This document shows, piece by piece, positions 41,821 to 49,929 of a DNA stretch of 64,000 nt (position 1 is the stretch's first letter; every line of letters begins with the position of its first letter). The stretch lies in contig JAFGEZ010000019.1 in NCBI GenBank assembly GCA_016931295.1, forward strand, positions 1 to 64,000, in the 5' to 3' direction. The position numbers were made by a program, and so were the translations under genes. This stretch comes from Candidatus Krumholzibacteriota bacterium (GTDB taxonomy: Bacteria > Krumholzibacteriota > Krumholzibacteriia > Krumholzibacteriales > Krumholzibacteriaceae). Below the pieces are notes generated by a model that worked only from the letters and a program-made list of their open reading frames with translations, was not told where the DNA came from and did no database searches.

Positions 41821-43091
41821 CGGAGCGATCGATCCTCATGCTCGTGAATTTCTTCCCGCCCGCGGGGGGCGGGGGCGTGCACCGCCCGCTCTCCTTCGTC
41901 CGGCATCTTTCCCGCTCGAACTGGCGTGTCACCGTCGTCACGCCCGAGCCGGGGGAGTTCTGGATCTCCGACCCCGCCCTCGCCCGCGCCATCCCCGACG
42001 GGGTCCGCGTCGTCCGCACCCGCTCCGCCTCCGGCGCCCGCCTGCTTTGCCGCGGCCGGGCGGCGAACTCGCGCCGTTCCTCCTCGGGCTTCGGCGTCCT
42101 GCGGCGTCTCGGCGAATTCCTCGTTCTGCCGGACACCTACCGGGGATGGGTCCCCTTCGCCCGGCGCGCCGCCGCGGAGCTCTGCCGGGCGGAGCGCTTC
42201 GACCGCCTCTACTCGACGAGCCCGCCCGATTCGACGCACCTCGCCGCGGCCGCGATCGCGCGCCGATTCCGCATCCCGTGGGTCGCCGATTTCCGTGACC
42301 CGTGGATCGGGCTCCACCTGCGCCGGCCGCCGACGGCCCTGCACGCGGCAATCCACCGGTCGATGGAAAGACGCGCCGCCGGGGCTGACCGCGTCCTCGT
42401 CACCACCGACTGGCAGCTCGAGGATCTCGAGCGGCGGTATCCGGGCGCGCAGGTCGTCAAGATACCGAACGGCTACGAGGAGGAGGATTTCGCCGGTTTC
42501 CGGCCCGATCGTCCAGCGGGGCCATTCACGATCTCGCATTTCGGCATGCTGACGCTCGGCCGCTCGACGAGACCCTTCCTCGCCGGGCTCGCGCGGCTCT
42601 TCGAACGGTCGCCGGAACTCGGCAAACGGATCGCCGCCGCCTTCATCGGACCGCGCGAGACGGCGAACGAGGCATGGGTCGGGCGGTTCGGCCTCGGCGA
42701 TGCCGTCCGCTTCGAGGACACCCTTTCGCACGAGGCCTGCGTGCGGCGGGAGGCCGAGAGCCACGCGCTGCTCCTCGTCAAGCACGACGATCCGCGATAC
42801 CGGGGGCTCGTTCCCGGCAAGCTCTTCGAGTACATCGGCGCGCGCCGCCCGATCCTCGCCCTCGTCCCCGAGGGGGAGGCGGCGGCGATCGTCCGGCGCC
42901 TCCGGCGGGGCGAGGTCGCCCCGCTCGACTCGGCCGGGGCGATCGCGGACGCGATCGAGCGGCTCTACCGTCGGCACGAGGCGGGGACGCTCGAGCGGGA
43001 CTACGATCTCGGACCGGCGCCCGGATTGTCGAGACGGGCGGCGGCCGAACGCCTCGCCGATCTCCTCGGGCGGATGGGAGAAACGCGATGA
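41817..43091 (+). CDS. GT4-type (GT-B) glycosyltransferase
   Basis: A 424-residue protein with the GT-B plan: SILMLVNFFPPAGGGGVHRP at the N-terminus, RIPWVADFRDPWIGLHLRRP in the middle, and a C-terminal half with FTISHFGMLTLGRSTRPFLA and GLVPGKLFEYIGARRPILAL. The DFRDPW motif is typical of a group of GT4-like proteins from exopolysaccharide clusters. The pair of glutamates is present only in the degenerate form KLFEYIGARRPIL. The ATG overlaps the flippase stop, and the stop overlaps the next gene, so it belongs to the same translationally coupled set. Confidence 0.87.
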   Translation: MTERSILMLVNFFPPAGGGGVHRPLSFVRHLSRSNWRVTVVTPEPGEFWISDPALARAIPDGVRVVRTRSASGARLLCRGRAANSRRSSSGFGVLRRLGEFLVLPDTYRGWVPFARRAAAELCRAERFDRLYSTSPPDSTHLAAAAIARRFRIPWVADFRDPWIGLHLRRPPTALHAAIHRSMERRAAGADRVLVTTDWQLEDLERRYPGAQVVKIPNGYEEEDFAGFRPDRPAGPFTISHFGMLTLGRSTRPFLAGLARLFERSPELGKRIAAAFIGPRETANEAWVGRFGLGDAVRFEDTLSHEACVRREAESHALLLVKHDDPRYRGLVPGKLFEYIGARRPILALVPEGEAAAIVRRLRRGEVAPLDSAGAIADAIERLYRRHEAGTLERDYDLGPAPGLSRRAAAERLADLLGRMGETR

Positions 43092-44593
43092 GCCGGCGGG
43101 AACTCGGCGTTCTTTTCGTCTGCGCGCTCCTCTTCGCGTCGATGGTCGCCTCGCTCGGCGGCGTCCTCGTCGACGACACGTACATCCATCTCGTCTACGC
43201 CCGCAACCTCGCCGAGGCGGGGGAGCTCTCCTTCAACCGCGGGGAGCCCTCCTACGGCGCGACGAGCCCGCTCTGGGTCGCTCTTCTCGCCATCGCGCAC
43301 GCGGCGGGAGGGAATGACCTCCTCTGGTGCCGCGTTCTGTCGATCGTCTTCGGCCTCCTCTCGGTGGGTCTCGTCTGGTCGACCGTCCGGCGTCTCTCGA
43401 ACGTTCCGGCCGCCGCGGCCGCCGCGGCCGCCGTCGTCGCCGCCGACGCCTGGCTCGTGCGCTGGTCGGCCGTGGGGATGGAGACCTCCTTCGCCGTCTT
43501 CATGACGCTGCTCTTCCTCCGGGGCTCGATCGACCTGCTCTGCACCAACCGGCAAAGCATGCTCCTCGGTTTCATCCTGTTCCTCGCCGTCCTGGCGCGC
43601 CCCGAGACGATACTCCTCGCGCCGCTGGCCGTCGTCGCGTTCGCCTTCGAGCGCGGCCCGCGCGGCCCGCGCTGGCTCTGGCTCGCCGTCTTCGCGGTCC
43701 TCTACGGCGCCTGGCTCATCCTCATCCGCGCGCACACCGGCACCTTCCTGCCCCTGACGGCGGGGGCCAAGCAGGGGCGCCCCGTTGTTTCCGCGGCCCT
43801 GTTCGGCCGGATGCTCGTTCCCGTGAAGATACTCGGCGCGACGGGGGCGATCGCCTGGCTCGTTTTCTTCGCCGCGGCCGCCGCCGGCATACGCCGCGGC
43901 CGGTCGATCGACGCCCTCTTCTTGCCGGCGGGAAAGAGGGGACGAGGAGCCGTCGTGCTCATGCTCTTCTGGGTCGTCGCCCTCCCGGCCGTCTACGTGC
44001 TCTTCGATTTCCATATCCTCTCGCGCTACCTGCTGCCCGTGGCGCCCGTCGTCGCCATTCTCGCCGCGACCGGCGCGTCGCGGCTCTTCGCCGGCATCCC
44101 CGCTTCCACTGCACGCCTGGTGGGGGGGGCGCTCGTCCTGGCGGCCGTGGCCCAGGGGATCGTCTTCCACGTTGCCGTCGTCGCCGGCCCGACGCGCGCC
44201 TTCTCGCGCGGGCTCGAGGAGACGATCGCCGGCGCGGGGCGGTGGCTCGCCGCGAACAGTCCGCCCGGTGCGGTCGTCGCCGCGCCGGACATCGGGGCGG
44301 TCGGCTGGTACTCGGGCCGCTACATCCTCGACCTCGGCGGTCTCGTTTCCCCGGAGATCAACCGGATGCGGCGGCGGATCGACGTCGAGCGGATCGTGGA
44401 GGAGGGGCTGTACCTCGATCTCGGCTGCGACTATCTCCTCGATCGCCACGAGACGCCGGCGCGCTTCGAGAATCGAACGATCCGCGGCGTGCGTTTCGTT
44501 TCCGTCTTCCGGGGCGAGGTGTCCAATCTCGGGATCCGCAAGCCGGAACCGGTCGTCTACGTCCTCTACCGCCTCGAGAGGGGGGGAGGATGA
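43088..44593 (+). CDS. PMT/ArnT-like GT-C membrane glycosyltransferase
   Basis: A 501-residue protein with about ten membrane helices and a C-terminal periplasmic part. The first loop holds VDDTYIHLVYARNLAEAGEL, where the DD pair matches the catalytic acidic motif of GT-C enzymes (PMT, ArnT), followed by SYGATSPLW. The C-terminal domain has AAPDIGAVGWYSGRYILDLG, a segment common in this bacterial family. It should use a polyprenyl-phosphate sugar on the outer face of the inner membrane; the acceptor is unknown. ATG start overlapping the previous stop; stop overlapping the methyltransferase start. Confidence 0.85.
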   Translation: MSRRELGVLFVCALLFASMVASLGGVLVDDTYIHLVYARNLAEAGELSFNRGEPSYGATSPLWVALLAIAHAAGGNDLLWCRVLSIVFGLLSVGLVWSTVRRLSNVPAAAAAAAAVVAADAWLVRWSAVGMETSFAVFMTLLFLRGSIDLLCTNRQSMLLGFILFLAVLARPETILLAPLAVVAFAFERGPRGPRWLWLAVFAVLYGAWLILIRAHTGTFLPLTAGAKQGRPVVSAALFGRMLVPVKILGATGAIAWLVFFAAAAAGIRRGRSIDALFLPAGKRGRGAVVLMLFWVVALPAVYVLFDFHILSRYLLPVAPVVAILAATGASRLFAGIPASTARLVGGALVLAAVAQGIVFHVAVVAGPTRAFSRGLEETIAGAGRWLAANSPPGAVVAAPDIGAVGWYSGRYILDLGGLVSPEINRMRRRIDVERIVEEGLYLDLGCDYLLDRHETPARFENRTIRGVRFVSVFRGEVSNLGIRKPEPVVYVLYRLERGGG

Positions 44594-45387
44594 GCCCGCC
44601 CCGTCCCGTGATCCCCGGCGACATACCCGACGAGCGGATGCCGAGCCTGCTGCGCAACTGGTTTCTCGGCTCGAAGGCGAAGCGCTGGCTTTCCACCCGG
44701 CGCTATCTCGAGGTGACCGGGCTGGCCGGAGACGGACCGGGTCGGGCCCTCGACGTCGGCTGCGGCTGGGGCTACGCCCTCTTCCTGCTCGAGCGCAGGG
44801 GCTGGCGGCCCGTGGGCATCGACATCGTGCAGGATGACTTCTTCGCCGCGCGGGCGATCGCCGCGGCCAACGGGGGAAAGGCGCGCATCGCCGGCGCCGA
44901 CGTGAGCGCGCTGCCCTTCCGCCCGGGCAGCTTCGACGTCGTGACGACCGTCGAGACGATCGAGCACATCTACGAGCCCGACCGCCGGCGCGCCGTCCGG
45001 GAGATGCGCGCGGTCCTCTCGCCGGGCGGGCGGCTGGTCTGCTCGACGCCCAACTACCACAGTCTCGTCGAGGCCGGCAAACGGCTCCTCGTCCGCTTTC
45101 CGCGCCTCAAGCGGCTCTGCCCCCCGATGTGCTACCCGGCGGGGGTTGTTTCGCGGAGCGCGTACCACCCCTACTCCTACCACCGCCCAGTTCCCGCCGG
45201 CCAGCTCGTCGGCCTCCTCGAGGAGGAGGGATTCGAGGTGGCTACGGTCAAGCGGATCATCTTCGTCTGGAAGAACGTCCCCGACGCGCTGTTTCCCCTC
45301 TGCCGACTCGCCGAGGCGCTCCTCGAGCGCCTACCGCTCATTCGCTGTCTCGCATCCACCCTCGTCGTCGCCGCCGTGAAACGCTGA
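44590..45387 (+). CDS. Class I SAM-dependent methyltransferase
   Basis: A 265-residue protein with motif I ALDVGCGWGYALFLLERRG near residue 53, the acidic residue in VGIDIVQDD, and motifs ALPFRPGSFDVVTTVETIEH and VLSPGGRLVCSTPN (Methyltransf_11/UbiE type). The C-terminus is hydrophobic and basic. As the last gene of the glycan run it may methylate a sugar or lipid intermediate, but the substrate cannot be read from the sequence. ATG start overlapping the previous stop. A 280-base gap follows. Confidence 0.88.
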   Translation: MSPPRPVIPGDIPDERMPSLLRNWFLGSKAKRWLSTRRYLEVTGLAGDGPGRALDVGCGWGYALFLLERRGWRPVGIDIVQDDFFAARAIAAANGGKARIAGADVSALPFRPGSFDVVTTVETIEHIYEPDRRRAVREMRAVLSPGGRLVCSTPNYHSLVEAGKRLLVRFPRLKRLCPPMCYPAGVVSRSAYHPYSYHRPVPAGQLVGLLEEEGFEVATVKRIIFVWKNVPDALFPLCRLAEALLERLPLIRCLASTLVVAAVKR

Positions 45388-45480
45388 TCATCCCGCCACC
45401 GCGCGTGTCGGATGGTGGGAAATGGGGGTATGCGCGGATTTTTGAACGCGCGCAGTGCACCTGATTCCGTTATCTATTTA
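45388..45480 (+). other. Non-coding spacer upstream of the dcw promoters
   Basis: No gene is seen. A 6-bp stem, TGCGCG (45431-45436) with CGCGCA (45449-45454), is not followed by a T run, so it is not called a terminator. From about 45460 the composition turns strongly AT-rich compared with the rest of the window, as expected ahead of a promoter. Confidence 0.4.
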
Positions 45481-45509
45481 TTGACAACACATTAGTCGAA
45501 TAAAAAAAT
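45481..45509 (+). promoter_or_regulatory. Possible distal dcw promoter (P2)
   Basis: TTGACA (45481-45486) is followed after 17 bases by AAAAAT (45504-45509), with four of six -10 matches. It lies 52 bases upstream of a better promoter in the same AT-rich patch. It may be a second start or an A-tract/UP-like element for the proximal promoter. Confidence 0.35.
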
Positions 45510-45532
45510 GCGCCTCGCCGCCCTTTTTGGGC

Positions 45533-45561
45533 TTGACAGGTGGGAGAAGGTGTCTTAAAGT
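45533..45561 (+). promoter_or_regulatory. Main promoter of the dcw cluster (P1)
   Basis: TTGACA (45533-45538) and TAAAGT (45556-45561) are separated by 17 bases. Transcription would begin near 45568, about 100 bases upstream of mraZ. The hexamers and spacer coincide with the direct repeats proposed as MraZ operator, which is the arrangement expected for autorepression. Confidence 0.7.
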
Positions 45562-45574
45562 GGGGCGCAAGTGT
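45537..45574 (+). promoter_or_regulatory. Putative MraZ operator: four direct repeats
   Basis: Four heptamers occur in direct orientation at about one helical turn: CAGGTGG (45537), AAGGTGT (45547), AAAGTGG (45557) and CAAGTGT (45568), spaced 10, 10 and 11 bases. MraZ is known to bind tandem TGGG-type boxes at 10-base spacing in E. coli and AAAGTG(T/G) repeats in mollicutes; these fit both. They overlie the -35, spacer and -10 of the predicted mraZ promoter. Binding itself is inferred. Confidence 0.7.
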
Positions 45575-45667
45575 TTCGAAATGTCTTGGACGAGGATGTT
45601 TCGGACGCGCCGGACGCACTGCGAGCCGGCATTCACGAGGGATCAACTCCGGGAGAGAAGAGGACCG

Positions 45668-46099
45668 ATGCGCAGCTTCGTGGGCAGCTTCACGTGCACC
45701 CTTGACGCCAAGGGCCGCATCATGATCCCCGCCCGGTTCCGGCGGCTCCTGCCCACCGATTCGGGGGAGGTGCTCGTTCTGTCCAAGGGGAAGGAACAGT
45801 GCCTCAACCTCTTCCCGTCGGCCGAGTGGGAGCGGGTGATCGAGCGCCTCGAGAACCTTCCCCCGGGGCAGAAGAAGCGGAACCTGATCCGTTTCTACAG
45901 CGACAAGTCGCAGACGGTCAATCTCGACAAGGCCGGCCGGGTGGCGATCTCGCCCCCCTTCCTCTCCCTGATCGACAACCCCCGCAGGGTGGTCGTGATC
46001 GGGGCCCTGACGTACATGGAGATCTGGTCCGAGGAGAGCTACGAGCAGGTGCGCGGCGAGGCTCTCGATACGTACCTCGACGGCGACTGGGAGTACTGA
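45668..46099 (+). CDS. mraZ: Transcriptional regulator MraZ
   Basis: The first gene of the division and cell wall cluster, encoding a 143-residue ring-forming DNA-binding protein of the AbrB fold. Two SpoVT/AbrB-like halves are visible: FTCTLDAKGRIMIPARFRRL and QTVNLDKAGRVAISPPFLSL, each with the D-x-K-(G/A)-R signature. It regulates dcw transcription and its own synthesis in bacteria studied. The start is the ATG at 45668 with AGAAGAGG upstream; the open frame begins at 45527 but the additional 47 residues lie in the promoter and leader. The STAS-like gene starts eight bases after the stop. Confidence 0.95.
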   Translation: MRSFVGSFTCTLDAKGRIMIPARFRRLLPTDSGEVLVLSKGKEQCLNLFPSAEWERVIERLENLPPGQKKRNLIRFYSDKSQTVNLDKAGRVAISPPFLSLIDNPRRVVVIGALTYMEIWSEESYEQVRGEALDTYLDGDWEY

Positions 46100-46107
46100 T
46101 CGCGGCG

Positions 46108-46470
46108 ATGAAGGTCTATCTGACAGACAAGGACGGCGTCGGCATCCTGCGGCTCCACGGTACGGTCGGGGCCGACGACGTTCGCAGGATCGTGCGGTCG
46201 ATCGCGGGACGGGGAGGCGGTTGCGTCATCATCGATTTCGAGCACGTCGATCACGTCGACTACCGGGCCTTCCAGCTTCTCGACGGCGTTCCCCGGGGGG
46301 CACAGCTGCTGCTCTCCGGGTTCAGCGACTACGTTCTCGACATCTTCGCCTTCGCCGGGAAACTGCGATCGCTTCCGGTCTATCCGAACTGGCGGCACGC
46401 CTTCCGGCACCTGATGGCGGAGCGGGGAAAGCTCATCGCGCCGGCGGCGGTCGCCGCCGCGGGACGGTGA
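46108..46470 (+). CDS. STAS-like small protein between mraZ and rsmH
   Basis: A 120-residue protein not normally found in dcw clusters. The pattern of short strands and helices, with VYLTDKDGVGILRLHGTVGA, GGCVIIDFEHVDHVDYRAFQ (the loop that in anti-sigma-factor antagonists carries the regulatory serine) and a C-terminal AGKLRSLPVYPNWRHAFRHL segment, resembles a STAS domain. At the usual SpoIIAA phosphoserine position (D-[ST]-S-G) this protein reads DHVDYRAF, without a serine or threonine, so phospho-switching is doubtful. No good ribosome-binding site is visible, so translation may depend on mraZ. Function unknown. Confidence 0.7.
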   Translation: MKVYLTDKDGVGILRLHGTVGADDVRRIVRSIAGRGGGCVIIDFEHVDHVDYRAFQLLDGVPRGAQLLLSGFSDYVLDIFAFAGKLRSLPVYPNWRHAFRHLMAERGKLIAPAAVAAAGR

Positions 46471-46491
46471 CACGGATGGAGACGACGGCGC

Positions 46492-47397
46492 ATGCGACAC
46501 ATCCCGGTCATGGCGGAAGAGGTGGTGCGGCTGCTCGCGCCGAAGGCGGGCGGCCGGTACGCCGATGCGACGCTCGGCGGCGGCGGGCACGCGGCGCGCA
46601 TCCTGGATGCGGCGCCGCGTTCGACGCTCGTCGGGATCGACCGGGATCCGGCCGCCCTCGCCGCCGCGGGGGAACGGCTCGCCGCCTACGGCGACCGGGT
46701 GCGGATCGAGCAGGGGAATTTCCGGGATCTCGCGCGCCTGGCCGGGACCGGGCCGCTCGACGGGCTGCTCGTCGATCTCGGGCTCTCCTCGATACAGCTC
46801 GACGATCCGCTGCGCGGATTCAGCTATCGCTCCGACGGCCCGCTCTCGATGACGATGGGCGCCGACGGCCGCTCGGCTGCCGGGATGATCGCCGAAGCCC
46901 CCGAGCGGGAGATCCGTTCGGTGCTGCGGCGTTTCGGCGAGGAGACGCGGGCGGCGTCGATCGCCCGGGCGATCGTGGCCGCGCGAAACGAGGCGCCGAT
47001 CGAGACGGCCGGCAAACTGCGGGCCGTCGTCGAGGCCGCCGTTCCGGCGCACCGCGCCGTCAAGACGCTCTCACGCGTCTTCCAGGCGCTGCGGATCTGG
47101 GCCAACGACGAGCTGGCCGCGCTCGAGGAGCTGCTCCCGGTCGGGCTCGACCTCCTGTCGACCGGCGGGAGGATCGTCGTCATCTCGTACCATTCGCTGG
47201 AGGACCGCATCGTCAAGCGATTCTTCCGGCGCGAGGAGCGGGGTTGCATCTGCCCGCCGGATTTTCCCGAATGCCGGTGCGGGCGGCTGCCAACGCTCGA
47301 GGTGCTGACGCGTCGGCCGCTCCGGCCGACCGCAGAGGAAATCGAACGAAACGCGCGGGCGCGGAGCGCGAGGCTTCGCGCGGCCGAGAGGATCTGA
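46492..47397 (+). CDS. rsmH: 16S rRNA (cytosine1402-N4)-methyltransferase RsmH
   Basis: Methylates C1402 in the ribosomal P site. The 301-residue protein has the canonical start RHIPVMAEEVVRLLAP, SAM motif YADATLGGGGHAARIL, the DGLLVDLGLSSIQLDDPLRGFS segment, and the C-terminal EDRIVKRFFRREERGC block with TRRPLRPTAEEIERNARARS. Length and motifs are standard. ATG start; the gene lies 21 bases after the STAS-like gene and one base before ftsL. Also known as mraW. Confidence 0.96.
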   Translation: MRHIPVMAEEVVRLLAPKAGGRYADATLGGGGHAARILDAAPRSTLVGIDRDPAALAAAGERLAAYGDRVRIEQGNFRDLARLAGTGPLDGLLVDLGLSSIQLDDPLRGFSYRSDGPLSMTMGADGRSAAGMIAEAPEREIRSVLRRFGEETRAASIARAIVAARNEAPIETAGKLRAVVEAAVPAHRAVKTLSRVFQALRIWANDELAALEELLPVGLDLLSTGGRIVVISYHSLEDRIVKRFFRREERGCICPPDFPECRCGRLPTLEVLTRRPLRPTAEEIERNARARSARLRAAERI

Positions 47398-47398
47398 C

Positions 47399-47824
47399 AT
47401 GAAGCGGCAGAACACGATACCCGATATTCCGACGATCGTGCGGCAGGCGCTCCACGGGCGGCTCTCGTCGCTCAATTTCCTGCTGCTCCTCGGCTTCTTC
47501 TCCACGATCGTGCTGCTCTACATCTCGCTGCACGTCCATTTCTTCTCCATCTCGCAGCAGATCGCCGACAGCACCGACCGGCTCGAGATGCTTCGCGGGC
47601 GGAACGTCGTGCTCACGGCGAGCTACAACGATCTCGTCTCGCCCGAGCGGATCATCCCGATCGCGACGGGCTACGGCATGCGCGCGGGTTCGCCCGGCGA
47701 GATGACGCGTCTCGCCCTCTACGGGCGGGGCGGACGGGTGACCCGCGAGCACCTCGGTCTCGCGAAGGCGGCCACGGGCGGGGGGACGATCGCCCCCGAG
47801 GGAGCGAGCGTGGAGAAGAGATGA
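47399..47824 (+). CDS. ftsL: FtsL-like cell division protein
   Basis: A 141-residue bitopic protein: cytoplasmic N-terminus of about 25 residues, one membrane helix (LNFLLLLGFFSTIVLLYISL), then a short coiled-coil-like stretch (ISQQIADSTDRLEMLRGRNV) and a segment with SPERIIPIATGYGMRAG, the conserved FtsL/DivIC-type end. FtsL forms a complex with FtsQ and FtsB and activates FtsWI. Sequence conservation in the family is low; the call rests on size, topology and the fixed position between rsmH and ftsI. The C-terminal tail is glycine-rich and longer than usual. The ATGA overlaps ftsI. Confidence 0.82.
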   Translation: MKRQNTIPDIPTIVRQALHGRLSSLNFLLLLGFFSTIVLLYISLHVHFFSISQQIADSTDRLEMLRGRNVVLTASYNDLVSPERIIPIATGYGMRAGSPGEMTRLALYGRGGRVTREHLGLAKAATGGGTIAPEGASVEKR

Positions 47825-49929
47825 CGAGGCACGTTCCAGCCTGGCGATTGCGACTGCTGGCATTCTGCGCGGCCGCGATCGTCTGCGCTCTCCTCTACCG
47901 CCTCGTCCAGGTCCAGATCGTCCGGCACGTCCATTACAAGAACCGGGCCGACGGGCAATGGCACGAGCAGGTCGCTTGGCCGTCGCGCCGGGGAAGCATC
48001 CTCGACCGCAACGGGATGCCCCTCGCCGTGACGTCGCGCACCTGGGCGGTCGGCGTCACCCCGTCGCTCTTTCCCTGCGACGACGGGGCGATCGCCGGAT
48101 TCGCCGAAGCCGTCGGCGTCTCCGTCCGCACCGTCCGCCGCGCCCTGCGGAAGGACCGCCCCTACGTCCCGCTCGCCCGCGATCGCCGTCTCAACGAGGA
48201 GGCCGTCGGGCTCCTCTCCGCCATGCCCGGTGTCCGGCTCGATCCCAGCCCCGACCGGATCCATCCCTTCGGCGCGGCCGCTCCCGGCCTCGTCGGCGCG
48301 GTGAACGACGAGGGGCGGGGGGTGAGCGGGATCGAGCAGGCCTTCGACTCCCTGCTCGCCGGCGAGGACGGCTGGTTCCTCGTCTCCAAGGACGCCCGCA
48401 GCAACGTGTTCCGGCCGGTCAACGCCCCCGGGCGCAAGCCGGTCGACGGGCGGGACGTCTATTTGACGATCGATTCGCGGGTGCAGGCGATCGTCGACTT
48501 CGAGCTCGAGAAAGCCGTCGACCGGTACGGCGCGGCCGCGGGGATCTCGATCGTCCTCGACCCGCGCACCGGCGACATCCTCGCCCTCTCCGAGAAGCGC
48601 CGAGACGGCGGAGTTGCCGCCGGCGGCGAGGGCCTGATGTCGGTGAGCTGCATCTACGAGCCCGGCTCCACCTTCAAGCTGGTCACCGACGCGTACCTGC
48701 TCGAACGGGGCGCGGTCGATCCCTACGACGTCTTCGACACCGAGGGGGGCGAGGTCGAGTTCGAGTTCGGCACCTTCCGGGACGATCACCGGGAGGACGC
48801 GTGGTACTCCTTCAAGGAATCCTTCGTCAAGTCGAGCAACGTCTGCACGATCAAGGCCGTGATGAACGCCGATCCCCGCGATTTCCACCGGTGGCTGCTC
48901 GACTTCGGATTCGGCGGGTGGACCGGTGTCGATCTTCCGGCCGAGTCGCGTGGCACGCTCCGCGATCCCGGGGACTGGTCGGCGCGGTCCCTGCCCAGCA
49001 TCGCGATCGGGCAGGAGATCGGCGTGACCGCGCTCCAGATGGCCCTCGCCTACGGGGCCCTGGCGAACGGGGGCGTGCTCACCTCTCCGCGGATCGCGCA
49101 GCGCACCGTCGACCGGGTTGGCGGCGATGCCCGGGAGATGCCGCCGCTGCAGGTGCGGCGCGTCTTCTCGGACGAGACGGCGGAACGGATGAAGGATTTC
49201 TGCGTCGCCGTCGTCAGGAAGGGGACGGGGCGGAAGGCCGCCGTGCCGGGCATGACGGTGGCGGGAAAGACGGGGACGGCGCAGAAGGCCTCGGGAGGCA
49301 GGTACGTCCGCGGGCGGTACGTGGCGAGCTTCATCGGGTTCTGCCCCGCCGAGGATCCCCGGCTCGTCTGTCTCGTTCTGCTCGACGAGCCGGCGTATCC
49401 GTACTGGTGGGGCGGGGAGTCGGCCGCCGTCGTCTTCCGGGGGATCGTCGGCGGGATCAATCTCGCAACCGACATGCTCTGCCGGTCGGCCGACGGCGAG
49501 GTCGCCCTCGGCGAGCGGGAGGGCGGGACGTTCCGGGCCCCCTCCTTTCTCCGGCTGACCGAGCGGGACGCGATCCGTCTCGCCTCGGGAAGCGGGCTCG
49601 TCATCAGCGGCGCCGGCGAGGAAGACTGGATCGTCTGGTCGCAGTCGCCCGATCCCGGAACGCCGATGGAGCGGGGCGACGAAATCCGGCTGCTCTACCG
49701 TTCGCCGCGGCCGCTCGCCGGCACGGTCGCCGTCCCCGATTGCCGGGGGCTCTCGATCCGCGAGGCGCGGCGGCTCCTGATCTCCTGCGGCCTGGAGAGC
49801 AGGATCGACGGCTCCGGCGAGGTGCGGCGGCAGACCCCGGAGCCGGGGCGTTCGGTGAAGCGCGGCGCGGCGGTCCGGCTGCGCTGCGAGACGAATCTCT
49901 CGATGGCCTCGCGGGGAGGCGGGCGATGA
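47821..49929 (+). CDS. ftsI: Septal penicillin-binding protein FtsI with PASTA domains
   Basis: A 702-residue class B transpeptidase. It has an N-terminal membrane helix (LLAFCAAAIVCALLYRLVQV), the dimerisation/pedestal region starting RRGSILDRNGMPLAVT, and a transpeptidase domain with all three motifs: SxxK at Ser283 (GSTFK), SxN at 338-340 and KTG at 483-485. Residues about 560-700 contain two PASTA-like repeats (FLRLTERDAIRLASGSGL; CRGLSIREARRLLISCGLES). PASTA tails on FtsI are common in Gram-positives and some candidate phyla, less so in proteobacteria. It cross-links septal peptidoglycan with FtsW. Coupled to ftsL and murE by overlapping codons. Confidence 0.94.
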   Translation: MTRHVPAWRLRLLAFCAAAIVCALLYRLVQVQIVRHVHYKNRADGQWHEQVAWPSRRGSILDRNGMPLAVTSRTWAVGVTPSLFPCDDGAIAGFAEAVGVSVRTVRRALRKDRPYVPLARDRRLNEEAVGLLSAMPGVRLDPSPDRIHPFGAAAPGLVGAVNDEGRGVSGIEQAFDSLLAGEDGWFLVSKDARSNVFRPVNAPGRKPVDGRDVYLTIDSRVQAIVDFELEKAVDRYGAAAGISIVLDPRTGDILALSEKRRDGGVAAGGEGLMSVSCIYEPGSTFKLVTDAYLLERGAVDPYDVFDTEGGEVEFEFGTFRDDHREDAWYSFKESFVKSSNVCTIKAVMNADPRDFHRWLLDFGFGGWTGVDLPAESRGTLRDPGDWSARSLPSIAIGQEIGVTALQMALAYGALANGGVLTSPRIAQRTVDRVGGDAREMPPLQVRRVFSDETAERMKDFCVAVVRKGTGRKAAVPGMTVAGKTGTAQKASGGRYVRGRYVASFIGFCPAEDPRLVCLVLLDEPAYPYWWGGESAAVVFRGIVGGINLATDMLCRSADGEVALGEREGGTFRAPSFLRLTERDAIRLASGSGLVISGAGEEDWIVWSQSPDPGTPMERGDEIRLLYRSPRPLAGTVAVPDCRGLSIREARRLLISCGLESRIDGSGEVRRQTPEPGRSVKRGAAVRLRCETNLSMASRGGGR

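Noticed and set aside
45431-45454. Terminator for the glycan cluster
   Set aside because: The TGCGCG/CGCGCA stem has a 12-base loop and no T run after it.
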